Shown here: positions 54,020-63,135 of the stretch, in pieces
Numbering within the stretch: position 1 is the first letter of the stretch
How the letters are laid out: every line of letters begins with the position of its first letter
Source of the DNA: Devosia sp. MC521
GTDB taxonomy: Bacteria > Pseudomonadota > Alphaproteobacteria > Rhizobiales > Devosiaceae
Direction: 5' to 3'
DNA: 64,000 nucleotides
Assembly: GCF_014127105.1 (NCBI RefSeq)
Contig: NZ_CP059902.1
Location: 405,001 to 469,000, forward strand
Position numbers and translations under genes: made by a program
Notes under the pieces: generated by a model
Told to the model about the DNA's origin: nothing
The model's database searches: none
What the model saw: only the letters and a program-made list of their open reading frames with translations

Positions 54020-54550
54020 TCAGCTTAATCCGGCAGGCTTGCCTTTGATTGTCATCGGCATTCCGGCGACGACGAAATAGACGTCCTCACACACTTCGGC
54101 GAGCCTTTGGTGGGCCGAGCCTGCCAAGTCGCGGAACGTGCGCGCCATGGCAGTGTCGGGCTCAACACCTTGCCCCACTTCATCGGACACCAGGATCACC
54201 TTAGTGCCTTTGAGTTCGACCAGCGTGGCACACAGCTCGCTCACCGCATTGGCGACGTCATTATTCAGTTTCAGCATATTGCTGATCCACAGCGTCACGC
54301 AGTCCACAAAAATTACATCATGGTTTTTCGACGCTTTGATTAGCGCATGGCACAGCTCAATCGGCTCCTCAATCACGGTGTACCGCATGCCGCCAAGCTG
54401 ATGCGCGGCGATCCGCTCACGCATGTCGCTGTCGCGCTGCGCGGTGGTGACCAGATAGGCCGGTGTTGTGCCGTTTCTCAGGGTTAGTCGTTCTGCAAAA
54501 CCGGTCTTGCCGGATCGCGCGCCGCCCAGTACCAAGCAGTGTCTTTCCAT
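54020..54550 (-). CDS. cobU: Adenosylcobinamide kinase / guanylyltransferase
   Basis: 176 residues from the ATG at 54550 (MERHCLVLGGARSGKTGFAE), preceded by AGGA. The P-loop GGARSGKT is at residues 9-16. Further CobU/CobP signatures are V-T-T-A-Q-R-D-S-D-M near residue 34, VDCVTLWISNML near residue 83 and VSDEVGQGVEP near residue 120. It phosphorylates and GMP-activates adenosylcobinamide in B12 assembly or salvage. No other cob genes are in the window and I could not find a convincing cobalamin riboswitch upstream. Confidence 0.93.
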   Translation of the reverse strand: MERHCLVLGGARSGKTGFAERLTLRNGTTPAYLVTTAQRDSDMRERIAAHQLGGMRYTVIEEPIELCHALIKASKNHDVIFVDCVTLWISNMLKLNNDVANAVSELCATLVELKGTKVILVSDEVGQGVEPDTAMARTFRDLAGSAHQRLAEVCEDVYFVVAGMPMTIKGKPAGLS

Positions 54551-54814
54551 CGGATTTTCCTTGCGGGCGGTCGTTGCGCCGAAGCGTCGATGTCCCCTTC
54601 TCCAACTCACGCTCCGCACCATCTGTTCCCTCAGGAGCATAATGGTTTGAAAACACCCTGCGGAAGAGACGCATTTTATCCTGAATGCTACTTTCGTCTT
54701 AGCGGCTTTCGCATTATGGTCCGCCCCGAAAACAGGCCCTAGCTTGGGACCAATGCGGTCAGCTCCTCCCGGATTCTCGATCGCAGATCCCAGTCCATAG
54801 ACGGAGTCCCATTC

Positions 54815-55756
54815 GTGGCGCGTTACTACCTTGGCGTCGATGGCGGCGGTACCAATTGCCGTGTCAGATTAGCGAACGAAAACCTCGAAGTTTTGGCTGA
54901 GGTTAAAAACGGTCGTTCCAACCTCCAGATCGATGGCGGCGAGCCTGCCTATCGTGCTATTCTCGATGGCACGCGCGATGTGTTCGCAGCCGCCGGTTTA
55001 GATTACGCTGAAACAGCCAATACCTATGCCTGCTTCGGCATGGCTGGTGGTCGTATGGATAGCGCACGCGAGGCTTTCGCCGCTCGTGTGTGGCCCTTCG
55101 CGGGCGTAAAGGTTTATGACGATATCGATATCGCCCACGCTGGTGCCCTTGGTGGCACAGAAGGTGGTGTGGTGATCATCGGCACCGGTTCCGCAGCCAT
55201 GTCCTTGGTTGCAGGCACGCGCTATCAGGCCGGCGGTTGGGGCTTCCCAATCGGCGACCAGATGTCAGGTGCGATTCTGGGACGGGAACTCGTGCGTTAC
55301 ACTGTCGAGGCCGCTGATGGCTTGGTTGAGGGTTCCCCTCTCACCGCCGCCGTCACCGCAGCGCTCGGCGGTTCAAACCAGTCGATTATGACTTGGGCGT
55401 TCGCAACAGAGATGGGCTTGCAGCTCCTCAGCCGTGACGGTTCGGAAGGGTGCGACGATGCCCTGATCGGTCGCGCGCCGGGCGAGTACGGTAAACTCAT
55501 GCCTTTGTTCTTCGACCATCTTGAGCAAAATGATCCAGTTGCCCTCAAGCTTCTGGCCATAGAGCTCAGCTATATCGATACCTACGTTAATTGGTTCAAA
55601 TCCCATGGCGCGCAGGTTATGGCCATTGTTGGCGGCTTGGGGCAGCGTTTGTTCCCCCGCCTGCAAGAGCGCTATGGTGACTTTGTCGCCTTACCGAAGT
55701 ACGAACCTCTGCATGGTGCGGTAATCCTCGCCAAACAGAATTTCGCCGCTAAATAG
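54815..55756 (+). CDS. BadF/BadG-type sugar kinase (N-acetylglucosamine/glucosamine kinase-like)
   Basis: A 313-residue ASKHA-fold kinase. Phosphate 1 is Y-Y-L-G-V-D-G-G-G-T-N-C-R near residue 4. The middle has DDIDIAHAGALGG near residue 98, and phosphate 2 is V-I-I-G-T-G-S-A-A near residue 117. The GWGFPIGDQMSGA sequence near residue 145 is typical of GlcNAc kinases of this family. It uses ATP to phosphorylate an amino sugar or glucose. Placed 11 bases before zwf, it could supply glucose 6-phosphate, or link chitin-type sugars to the same operon. Specificity cannot be decided here. Confidence 0.85.
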   Translation: MARYYLGVDGGGTNCRVRLANENLEVLAEVKNGRSNLQIDGGEPAYRAILDGTRDVFAAAGLDYAETANTYACFGMAGGRMDSAREAFAARVWPFAGVKVYDDIDIAHAGALGGTEGGVVIIGTGSAAMSLVAGTRYQAGGWGFPIGDQMSGAILGRELVRYTVEAADGLVEGSPLTAAVTAALGGSNQSIMTWAFATEMGLQLLSRDGSEGCDDALIGRAPGEYGKLMPLFFDHLEQNDPVALKLLAIELSYIDTYVNWFKSHGAQVMAIVGGLGQRLFPRLQERYGDFVALPKYEPLHGAVILAKQNFAAK

Positions 55757-55767
55757 GGGCTAGTCCG

Positions 55768-57249
55768 TTGTCCAGTCGAATTATTCCAGTGCAGCCCTTT
55801 GATTATGTCGTGTTCGGTGCAACCGGCGACCTGACCAAGCGCAAGCTTGTTCCGGCGCTCTATCACCGTTTTAAAGATGGTCAGTTTGACGAGACGAGCC
55901 GCATCATTGGCGCGTCGCGTTCCAAGCTCTCTGAAGCCGAATTCCAGAAACTGGTGCGCGACGCGCTCCATACTTTTGTGGAAAAAGATTATCAGGACGA
56001 AGCCACAATCGAGCGCTTCGTCTCGATCTGCACCTATGTGCCGGTCGATGCCTCCAAGCCTGACGAGTCAGGCGATCTCGGCGCTGCTCTGCGCGATGAC
56101 GCGAACATTGTTCGTGCCTTCTATCTGGCCGTAGCGCCCGATCTGTTCGAGCCCATCGCTGAGTATCTCAAGGCCAAGAAGCTTTACCGCCGCGACTCCC
56201 GCGTTGTGATTGAAAAGCCGCTCGGCCACGATCTGGAATCGTCGAAGAAGATCAATGACGGCGTCGCCAAGATCTTCCAGGAAGATCAGGTGTACCGCAT
56301 CGACCACTACCTCGGTAAGGAAACCGTCCAGAACCTGCTGGCTCTGCGTTTCGCCAATACCCTGTTCGAGCCCGTCTGGAACTCGGCCCATATCGATCAC
56401 GTGCAGCTCACCGTGGCTGAAAGCGTTGGTGCGGGCACCCGTGGTTATTATGACGAATCTGGCGCCCTGCGCGACATGATCCAGAACCACATGCTGCAGC
56501 TTCTCTGCCTTGTGGCGATGGAGCCACCAGCATCCGACGATGCCAACGCCCTGCGTGACGAAAAGCTCAAGGTTCTGCGCGCGCTGCGTCCAATCACCAA
56601 TGGTGAAGTGGCGACCAAGACCGTGCGCGGTCAGTATCGTGGCGTTTCTTCGGAAACCGCCAAGGTCGCGTCCTATCAGGACGAGCTGCCAGAAGAAAAG
56701 AAGGGCAGCCGCACCGAGACCTTCGTGGCGCTCAAGGCCGAAATCGACAACTGGCGCTGGGCTGGCGTGCCGTTCTACCTGCGCACCGGTAAGCGCATGG
56801 CCGAACGCGTGTCGGAAATCGCCATCCAGTTCAAGCCGATCCCGCACTCGATCTTCGATCACGCCGAAGGCGCGCCGAAGGCCAATAAGCTGATCATCCG
56901 CCTACAGCCAGATGAAGGCGTCAAGCTGATGCTGATGATCAAGGACCCAGGTCCAGGCGGCATGCGCCTGCGCGAAGTGCCATTGAACCTTTCCTTTGCT
57001 GAAACCTTCTCCGAGCGTACGCCTGAGGCATACGAGCGTCTGCTGATGGATGTGATCCGTGGCAGCCAGACCCTCTTCATGCGTCGTGACGAGCTTGAAG
57101 CGGCGTGGTCATGGGTTGACCCGATCCGCGAAGGCTGGGAACGTTCGCCAGACGCTCCGCAAACTTATACAGCGGGCACTTGGGGCCCAACTGGTGCAGT
57201 CGCGCTGATCGAGCGCGATGGCCGCACTTGGTACGAAGGAACGAACTAA
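55768..57249 (+). CDS. zwf: Glucose-6-phosphate 1-dehydrogenase
   Basis: A 493-residue enzyme starting at TTG 55768 with AGGGG upstream. The NADP-binding segment is V-F-G-A-T-G-D-L-T-K-R-K-L near residue 14. The active-site motif RIDHYLGKETVQN lies near residue 178, with the catalytic His downstream in the usual position. It oxidises glucose 6-phosphate to 6-phosphogluconolactone, feeding the Entner-Doudoroff route encoded by pgl and edd next to it. Confidence 0.97.
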   Translation: MSSRIIPVQPFDYVVFGATGDLTKRKLVPALYHRFKDGQFDETSRIIGASRSKLSEAEFQKLVRDALHTFVEKDYQDEATIERFVSICTYVPVDASKPDESGDLGAALRDDANIVRAFYLAVAPDLFEPIAEYLKAKKLYRRDSRVVIEKPLGHDLESSKKINDGVAKIFQEDQVYRIDHYLGKETVQNLLALRFANTLFEPVWNSAHIDHVQLTVAESVGAGTRGYYDESGALRDMIQNHMLQLLCLVAMEPPASDDANALRDEKLKVLRALRPITNGEVATKTVRGQYRGVSSETAKVASYQDELPEEKKGSRTETFVALKAEIDNWRWAGVPFYLRTGKRMAERVSEIAIQFKPIPHSIFDHAEGAPKANKLIIRLQPDEGVKLMLMIKDPGPGGMRLREVPLNLSFAETFSERTPEAYERLLMDVIRGSQTLFMRRDELEAAWSWVDPIREGWERSPDAPQTYTAGTWGPTGAVALIERDGRTWYEGTN

Positions 57250-57250
57250 C

Positions 57251-57946
57251 TTGACTATCGACCGTCGCAGCTTCGCCGATAAGCCCACCTTGGCCAAAGA
57301 ATTGGCCGAGGCGGTGGCTGACCGCATTCGCCAGTCCATTGCCACCCGTGGCAGTGCGGCAATCGCTGTCTCCGGTGGCTCAACGCCTGGAAAGTTCTTC
57401 CAGGTTTTGGGCAAGACCAAAGACATCGAATGGGACAAGGTCACCGTCACCTTGGTTGACGAACGCTGGGTTGATGAAACCTCCGATCGCTCCAACGCGC
57501 TTCTCGTCAACGAGAAGATGCTGCAGGGCCCGGCGGCGGTCGCTCGTTTCTTGCCGCTTTATTCTGGTGGCGATGAGCCGACTGATGCGCAGGTCGCCAA
57601 GACCAACGCGCTGTTGTCGGCGCTGCCGGACACTTTTGCCGCCGTCATTCTGGGCATGGGGAGCGACGGTCACACCGCCAGCTTCTTCCCTGGCGGCGAC
57701 ACGCTCGACGCAGCGCTGACCCAAGAGGGCCCAACCCTCTCGATCCGCGCTCCGGGCGCAGGCGAAAGCCGCATTACCTTTACTCTGCCGCGTCTGCTCA
57801 AGACCGATTGCCTCTATCTGCACATTGAAGGGCAGGAAAAGGCTGACGTGCTTGAGGCTGCGCTGGCCGATGGTCCGGTGGCCGATATGCCAGTCCGGGC
57901 TGTGCTGCGCTCCGGCGCGCCACTCTCTGTTTACTGGTGTCCATAA
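57251..57946 (+). CDS. pgl: 6-Phosphogluconolactonase
   Basis: 231 residues from the TTG at 57251, one base after the zwf stop, with GAAGGA upstream. The DevB-type signatures are V-S-G-G-S-T-P-G near residue 37, then VTLVDERWVD and ILGMGSDGHTASFFPG near residue 135. It hydrolyses the lactone made by Zwf. A start at 57218 would overlap zwf and is less likely. Confidence 0.95.
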   Translation: MTIDRRSFADKPTLAKELAEAVADRIRQSIATRGSAAIAVSGGSTPGKFFQVLGKTKDIEWDKVTVTLVDERWVDETSDRSNALLVNEKMLQGPAAVARFLPLYSGGDEPTDAQVAKTNALLSALPDTFAAVILGMGSDGHTASFFPGGDTLDAALTQEGPTLSIRAPGAGESRITFTLPRLLKTDCLYLHIEGQEKADVLEAALADGPVADMPVRAVLRSGAPLSVYWCP

Positions 57947-57953
57947 ACTCCTG

Positions 57954-57976
57954 GAGCGGTCCCCAATCGACCGCTC
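57954..57976. repeat. Inverted repeat between pgl and edd
   Basis: A perfect 8-bp inverted repeat GAGCGGTC, seven bases, GACCGCTC, eight bases after the pgl stop. It has no T tract. It could stabilise or process the mRNA, or be an operator. Confidence 0.6.
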
Positions 57977-58067
57977 TGGCCGTTTGAGGCTGCCAGTCTT
58001 TTGATGCAAGGCCCATCCGCGCCAGCGGCCCCCCTTTGGCGCGTCCTTGCGAGCTATGGAGATCCAA

Positions 58068-59882
58068 ATGAGTGTCCGTCAGGCTATCCAGGACGTGACC
58101 GACCGTATTGCCGCGCGCAGCCGTGATTCGCGCCGGGAATACCTCAACCGCCTCGAAGCGCAGCGTGAGACATCCGTCCACCGTGCCCATCTCGGTTGTG
58201 GCAACCTCGCACATGCTTTTGCCGCCTGTACTCCGGCAGAAAAAGCAGCTCTAGCGGGCAGCAAGACACTCAATTTGGGCATCGTCACCAGCTACAATGA
58301 TATGCTGAGTGCCCATCAGCCTTACCAATTCTACCCAGACATCATCAAAGAAGCGGCCCGCGAAATCGGCGCAACCGCACAGGTTGCCGGTGGCGTTCCG
58401 GCCATGTGCGATGGCGTTACCCAGGGTTACGCTGGCATGGACCTCTCGCTCTTCTCGCGAGACGTCATCGCCATGTCGACCGCTATTGCGCTCTCGCACA
58501 ATATGTTCGACGCCGCCGTCTATCTCGGCATTTGCGACAAGATCGTTCCCGGCCTCATGGTCGGCGCACTGACCTTTGGTCACTTGCCCGCCGTGTTTGT
58601 TCCTGCTGGCCCCATGCCATCGGGCCTGCCCAATGAAGACAAGAGCCGCGTGCGTCAGCTCTTCATGGAAGGCAAGGTCGGCCGCGCTGAACTCTTGGAA
58701 GCTGAAAGCAAGTCCTACCACTCGGCAGGCACCTGCACCTTCTACGGCACGGCGAACTCAAACCAGATGCTCATGGAAATCATGGGCCTGCACCTGCCAG
58801 GCGCAAGCTTCATCAATCCCGGTACGCCGCTGCGCGATGCGCTGACCCGCGAAGCGACGCGCCGCGCCCTCTCGCTCACCGATCAGGGCAATAATTACAC
58901 GCCAATCGGTCACATCGTCGATGAGAAGGCCATCGTCAACGCTATGGTTGGCCTGCATGCGACCGGTGGTTCGACCAACCACACCATGCACATCATCGCC
59001 ATTGCTGCCGCTGCCGGTCTGAAGGTCACTTGGGACGATATGAGCGACCTTTCGGATGCGACCCCGCTTCTGGCGCGCGTCTATCCAAATGGCGTGGCCG
59101 ACGTGAACCATTTCAATGCGGCTGGCGGCATGGGCTTCCTCATCAAGGAACTGCTCTCCGATGGCTATCTGCACGAAGACGTCAAAACCGTCTGGGGCAC
59201 GGGCCTTTCGGGCTATGGCGTTGAAGCCAAGCTTATCGAGGACAAGCTAGCCCACACGCCCGCTCCCGATGAAAGCGCGCTGCCAAAGGTTCTGACCTCG
59301 GTCAAAACCCCATTCCAGACCTCTGGTGGCTTAAAGCTTCTCACCGGCAATCTCGGTCGTTCCGTCATCAAGGTGTCGGCTGTTAAGCCTGAACACCGCA
59401 TCGTTGAAGCCCGCGCGCGCGTCTTCCACGGCCAACAGGCCATGCAGGACGCGTTCAAGGCCGGCGAGCTGACCGGCGATGTGATCGCCGTCGTTCGCTT
59501 CTCCGGTCCCAAGGCCATGGGCATGCCCGAGCTGCATAAGCTCACCCCAGCCCTCGCCATCCTTCAGGATCGCGGCTTCAAGGTTGCTTTGGTTACAGAC
59601 GGCCGCATGTCCGGCGCCTCGGGCAAGGTCCCAGCCGCCATCCACATGACCCCAGAAGCCATGCAGGGGGGGCCGATTGCCAAAATCCGCGACGGCGATT
59701 TGATCCGCCTCGACGCTGAAGCGGGCACGCTGACCTTCCTTGGCGACCAGGTCGAATTCGACGCCCGTCCTTCGGCCTCGGAAGATTTGACCAATGAACA
59801 CTGGGGCACCGGCCGCGAACTCTTCGCCGGCTTCCGCGCCCTCGTCGGCGCCGCCGACCACGGCGCCAGCGTCTTCAGCTAA
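58068..59882 (+). CDS. edd: 6-Phosphogluconate dehydratase
   Basis: 604 residues from the ATG at 58068, chosen because GGAG lies six bases before it. IlvD/Edd signatures are [16 protein letters not shown] near residue 75, [16 protein letters not shown] near residue 112, GICDKIVPG and [16 protein letters not shown] near residue 220. The Cys residues in these motifs would hold the 4Fe-4S cluster. It converts 6-phosphogluconate to KDPG. The aldolase (eda) is not in the window. It is the last gene of the zwf operon and ends with a strong terminator. Confidence 0.97.
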   Translation: MSVRQAIQDVTDRIAARSRDSRREYLNRLEAQRETSVHRAHLGCGNLAHAFAACTPAEKAALAGSKTLNLGIVTSYNDMLSAHQPYQFYPDIIKEAAREIGATAQVAGGVPAMCDGVTQGYAGMDLSLFSRDVIAMSTAIALSHNMFDAAVYLGICDKIVPGLMVGALTFGHLPAVFVPAGPMPSGLPNEDKSRVRQLFMEGKVGRAELLEAESKSYHSAGTCTFYGTANSNQMLMEIMGLHLPGASFINPGTPLRDALTREATRRALSLTDQGNNYTPIGHIVDEKAIVNAMVGLHATGGSTNHTMHIIAIAAAAGLKVTWDDMSDLSDATPLLARVYPNGVADVNHFNAAGGMGFLIKELLSDGYLHEDVKTVWGTGLSGYGVEAKLIEDKLAHTPAPDESALPKVLTSVKTPFQTSGGLKLLTGNLGRSVIKVSAVKPEHRIVEARARVFHGQQAMQDAFKAGELTGDVIAVVRFSGPKAMGMPELHKLTPALAILQDRGFKVALVTDGRMSGASGKVPAAIHMTPEAMQGGPIAKIRDGDLIRLDAEAGTLTFLGDQVEFDARPSASEDLTNEHWGTGRELFAGFRALVGAADHGASVFS

Positions 59883-59904
59883 GCCCGATTTATAACATGA
59901 ATGC

Positions 59905-59931
59905 AAAAAGGCCCCCACCGGGGCCTTTTTT
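59905..59931 (+). terminator. Terminator of the zwf-pgl-edd operon
   Basis: An 11-bp stem AAAAAGGCCCC / GGGGCCTTTTT with a CACC loop, ending in six T, 23 bases after the edd stop. Confidence 0.95.
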
Positions 59932-59980
59932 ATGCCTTTCCCTTTGGAGCCAAAATCGCCTTCTCAGGTGAAGACCCTTC

Positions 59981-60113
59981 TTCTCCCTCCCCTTGAGTGG
60001 GAAGGCCGGGGTGGGGTGATTGCATCCCTCCATCTACCTCGCCCTACGGTGCTACGCAGCGGCGGCACACTCGGTCCAATCCCTCCCCCTACCAGGGTGA
60101 GGTTAGGTGGCGG
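59981..60113. repeat. Two REP-like palindromes
   Basis: The first (59981-60020) reads CTCCCTCCCC-TTGAGTG-GGAAGGCCGGGGTGGGG. The second (60078-60113) reads CCCTCCCCCT-ACC-AGGGTGAGG followed by TTAGGTGGCGG. Both belong to the interspersed family, and fill most of the gap between edd and speG. Confidence 0.6.
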
Positions 60114-60177
60114 TAACGCCCCCCGGATCAAAACCCGCCCTTACGTCGTTCCTCTCCAAATCAGTTTTGGAGCCTTC

Positions 60178-60714
60178 ATGTCTGCCCCCGATAGCTTTCG
60201 CCTGCGTCCGCTGGAACGCGAGGATCTGCGCTTCGTGCACAGCCTCGACAACAATGCCACCGTCATGCGCTATTGGTTTGAAGAGCCGTTTGAAACTTTT
60301 GACGAGCTGCTGGGTCTTTACGAAGACCACATTCACGATCAAACCGAACGCCGTTTTGTCGCCGAAGACGCGGGTACGCCCGTCGGCCTCGTAGAGCTGG
60401 TGGAAATAAACCACATTCATCGCCGCGCCGAATTCCAGATCATCGTCGCCCCCGATCATCAGGGCAAAGGCTATGCGGGAAAAGCGGCCCGCGCAGCGCT
60501 CGAATACGGCTTTGCGGTCCTAAACCTGCACAAGCTCTATCTCGTCGTCGACAAGGACAACGCCCGCGCGCTCCACATCTATCAAAAACTCGGCTTCATC
60601 ATCGAGGGCGAGTTGAAAGACGAGTTTTTCGTGCACGGTGAATACCGAACCGTCCTACGCATGTGCCTATTCCAAGCCGATCACCTCAAGAGCCTAGCCT
60701 CAGAAAAGGCCTAG
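60178..60714 (+). CDS. speG: Spermidine N-acetyltransferase (GNAT)
   Basis: 178 residues from the ATG at 60178, with GGAG upstream. It follows SpeG almost throughout: [14 protein letters not shown] at the start, [13 protein letters not shown] near residue 30, [18 protein letters not shown] (split) near residue 80, the acetyl-CoA loop Q-G-K-G-Y-A-G-K-A near residue 102, and [19 protein letters not shown] near residue 137. It acetylates spermidine or spermine to limit polyamine toxicity. The similarity to gammaproteobacterial SpeG as I remember it is high, so transfer is possible. Confidence 0.93.
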   Translation: MSAPDSFRLRPLEREDLRFVHSLDNNATVMRYWFEEPFETFDELLGLYEDHIHDQTERRFVAEDAGTPVGLVELVEINHIHRRAEFQIIVAPDHQGKGYAGKAARAALEYGFAVLNLHKLYLVVDKDNARALHIYQKLGFIIEGELKDEFFVHGEYRTVLRMCLFQADHLKSLASEKA

Positions 60715-60725
60715 GACACACACCG

Positions 60726-60770
60726 TCCCTCCTGCCTCCCCCGCGACGGGGAGGGGCCGGGGCGGGGCGG
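60726..60770. repeat. REP-like palindrome after speG
   Basis: CCTGCCTCCCCCGC / GACGGGGAGGGG arms followed by CCGGGGCGGGGCGG, between speG and rsmE. It is the GC-richest member of the family. Confidence 0.6.
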
Positions 60771-60881
60771 CTAAACCCCGCAAGCCCCCTCGTGACGATT
60801 GGACCATCAAAGGTGCCGATCAGCTCTTGCACCCCAGCCGAGGAGCGCGGATATGTGGGGCAGAGTTGAGAGAGTAAGACT

Positions 60882-61631
60882 ATGCCCCGGTCATTTGCAC
60901 AATTGCAGCGCGTGTTTGTCGCCAACGATCTAACGCTTGGTGCGAGCGTCGAGATGAACAAGGACCAGTCCCTTTACCTCGCGGCTGTCCTGCGCAAATC
61001 CGTGGGCGACGAGGTGGTGCTCTTTAACGGTCGCGACGGCGCTTGGCTTTGCCGTCTCACATCCGATTCAAAAAAGCATGTGATCCTGCAAACCGTCGAG
61101 CAGATCGCCCCGCAGTCCCCAGCAACCGACTTCTGGTATGGCTTCGCGCCGCTCAAAAATGAGCGTCTCGATTATGTCATCCAAAAAGCGGTGGAGATGG
61201 GCGCGAGCACCATCCAGCCGGTGATGACCGAATATACGCAAGTCCATCGCCTGAAGATGGAACGCCTTTCCGCCAATGCCATTGAAGCTGCCGAGCAATG
61301 CGAGGTTCTCAATGTGCCTGAAATTGCGCCTGAAGTGACGTTGACGCGACTGATCGAAACTTGGGGCGAGGTACACGGCGACCGCATTCTGATTTTTGCC
61401 GATGAGGGCGAAGCATCGTCTTCCCCTGTTCAGCAACTGACAAATATTGCAGGCCAAAAATTTGGCCTGATCGTCGGTCCGGAGGGTGGGTTCTCGGACG
61501 CAGAGCGCGAAAAACTGCGCTCATTAGAATATGTTAGGCCGATTAGCCTAGGTCCTCGCATCCTGCGCGCGGATACGGCGGCGGTGGCTGCAATGGCGGT
61601 TATCCAAGCGACCATCGGTGATTGGCGATAA
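60882..61631 (+). CDS. rsmE: 16S rRNA (uracil-N3)-methyltransferase
   Basis: A 249-residue SPOUT methyltransferase. It starts MPRSFAQLQRVFV and contains L-R-K-S-V-G-D-E-V-V-L-F-N-G near residue 40, KAVEMGASTIQPVMTEY near residue 104, and the SAM-binding knot IVGPEGGFSDAERE near residue 197, then LGPRILRADTA. It methylates U1498 of 16S rRNA. gshA follows about 70 bases downstream on the same strand. Confidence 0.95.
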   Translation: MPRSFAQLQRVFVANDLTLGASVEMNKDQSLYLAAVLRKSVGDEVVLFNGRDGAWLCRLTSDSKKHVILQTVEQIAPQSPATDFWYGFAPLKNERLDYVIQKAVEMGASTIQPVMTEYTQVHRLKMERLSANAIEAAEQCEVLNVPEIAPEVTLTRLIETWGEVHGDRILIFADEGEASSSPVQQLTNIAGQKFGLIVGPEGGFSDAEREKLRSLEYVRPISLGPRILRADTAAVAAMAVIQATIGDWR

Positions 61632-61703
61632 AAGGCGATTGCTTTCCGCCTTGCGGTGGTTATGTTCGCCGCGCACTTTATGGTTGCAAGCTTCGAGGAC
61701 TAT

Positions 61704-63071
61704 ATGGCCGGCGCCAAAACCACTCCGCTGATTGAATCGCGTAACGACCTCATCGAGGCAATGTCGCGCGGGTGCAAACCCGCAGATCAGTGGCGCATTG
61801 GCACCGAGCACGAAAAGCACGTCTTCTATACCAATCCGCTGGATTCGGTCCCTTATGCCGGTGACCGCGGGATCAAGGCTCTGCTTGAGGGCGTGGCCAA
61901 GGAAACCGGCTGGACGCCCTTCTATGATGGCGAAAACGCCATTGGCCTGAGCAATACCGCAGGCGCTGGCGGCGTGTCGCTTGAGCCGGGTGGTCAGTTT
62001 GAGCTGTCGGGTGCGCCACTCGAAACCATTCACCAGACCGCCGATGAACTGGCGCAACACATGGCCATTTCCAAAAAGGTGGCCGGTGAGCTGGGCATTC
62101 ACTTCCTCGGCCTCGGCGTAACCCCACTGTGGTCCGTCGAGCAGATCAAGGCCATGCCAAAGTCGCGCTACGGCATCATGACCGACTATATGGGCCGCAC
62201 GGGCACGCTCGGGACATCGATGATGTACCGCTCGGCCACAGTGCAGACCAATCTCGATTTTTCGAGCGAAGCCGACATGGTCAAGAAGCTGCGCGTCTCG
62301 GTTGCGCTGCAGCCGATTGCGACCGCGCTCTTTGCCAATTCGCCCTTCGTCGATGGCAAGGACAGTGGCTTCCTCAGCTTCCGCAGCCACATCTGGCTCA
62401 ACACCGATAATGACCGCACCGGCATGCTCCCCTTCGCCTTTGAAGAAGGCTTTGGGTTCGAGCAATATGCCGATTATGCGCTCGACGTCCCGATGTACTT
62501 CGTCATTCGCGACGGCAAGTACATCAATGTTGCGGGCGAAAGCTTCCGCGCTTTCCTCGATGGTGCGCTGCCGCAGCTGCCGGGCGAAAAGCCAACCATT
62601 GGCGATTGGGAAGATCACCTCTCGACCATTTTCCCCGAAGTGCGGATGAAGCAGTTCCTCGAAATGCGCGGCGCTGACATGGGCGACGAACGCCATGTGG
62701 TGGCGCTCTCCGCCTTCTGGACGGGCCTGCTTTATGACGAAACCTCGCTCGAAGCCGCGTGGGAGCTGGTCAAAAACTGGACGCATGAAGAGCGCGAATA
62801 TCTGCGCTCCGAAGTCCCGCGTCTGGGGCTGAACACGCCGTTTGATCGCTCAACCCTGTTCGATATCGCAGCACAAGCTGTGGGCATCGCTTCGGCGGGA
62901 CTTGCGCGCCGCAATCGTCTCAACGCCAAGGGCGAAGACGAAAGCATCCACATTGCACCGCTCGAAGAAACCGTACGCAGCGGAAAGAGCCCGGCCGAAG
63001 TGTGGCTCGACCGCTTCCACAACGAATGGAACGGCGACATCACCCCCATCTTCAAGGCCGCTGAGCTTTAG
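61704..63071 (+). CDS. gshA: Glutamate-cysteine ligase (plant/alphaproteobacterial type)
   Basis: 455 residues from the ATG at 61704, preceded by GAGGA. An in-frame start at 61656 would add 16 residues. GCS2-family signatures include RIGTEHEKHVF near residue 32, GGVSLEPGGQFELSGAP near residue 92, then MMYRSATVQTNLDF and LPFAFEEGFGFEQYADYALDVPMYF (split) near 245. It joins glutamate and cysteine, the first step of glutathione synthesis. Two-domain alphaproteobacterial enzymes of this length are typical. Confidence 0.95.
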   Translation: MAGAKTTPLIESRNDLIEAMSRGCKPADQWRIGTEHEKHVFYTNPLDSVPYAGDRGIKALLEGVAKETGWTPFYDGENAIGLSNTAGAGGVSLEPGGQFELSGAPLETIHQTADELAQHMAISKKVAGELGIHFLGLGVTPLWSVEQIKAMPKSRYGIMTDYMGRTGTLGTSMMYRSATVQTNLDFSSEADMVKKLRVSVALQPIATALFANSPFVDGKDSGFLSFRSHIWLNTDNDRTGMLPFAFEEGFGFEQYADYALDVPMYFVIRDGKYINVAGESFRAFLDGALPQLPGEKPTIGDWEDHLSTIFPEVRMKQFLEMRGADMGDERHVVALSAFWTGLLYDETSLEAAWELVKNWTHEEREYLRSEVPRLGLNTPFDRSTLFDIAAQAVGIASAGLARRNRLNAKGEDESIHIAPLEETVRSGKSPAEVWLDRFHNEWNGDITPIFKAAEL

Positions 63072-63135
63072 GAAGCTCTTGCCCTAAAGCTCCGTCTCGT
63101 CCATACGCCTCCATACATTAGCGATGGAGGCGAGT

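Noticed and set aside
54551-54814. Cobalamin riboswitch upstream of cobU
   Set aside because: I looked for a B12 box and the conserved GCCACTG-type core on the minus strand and found no convincing match.
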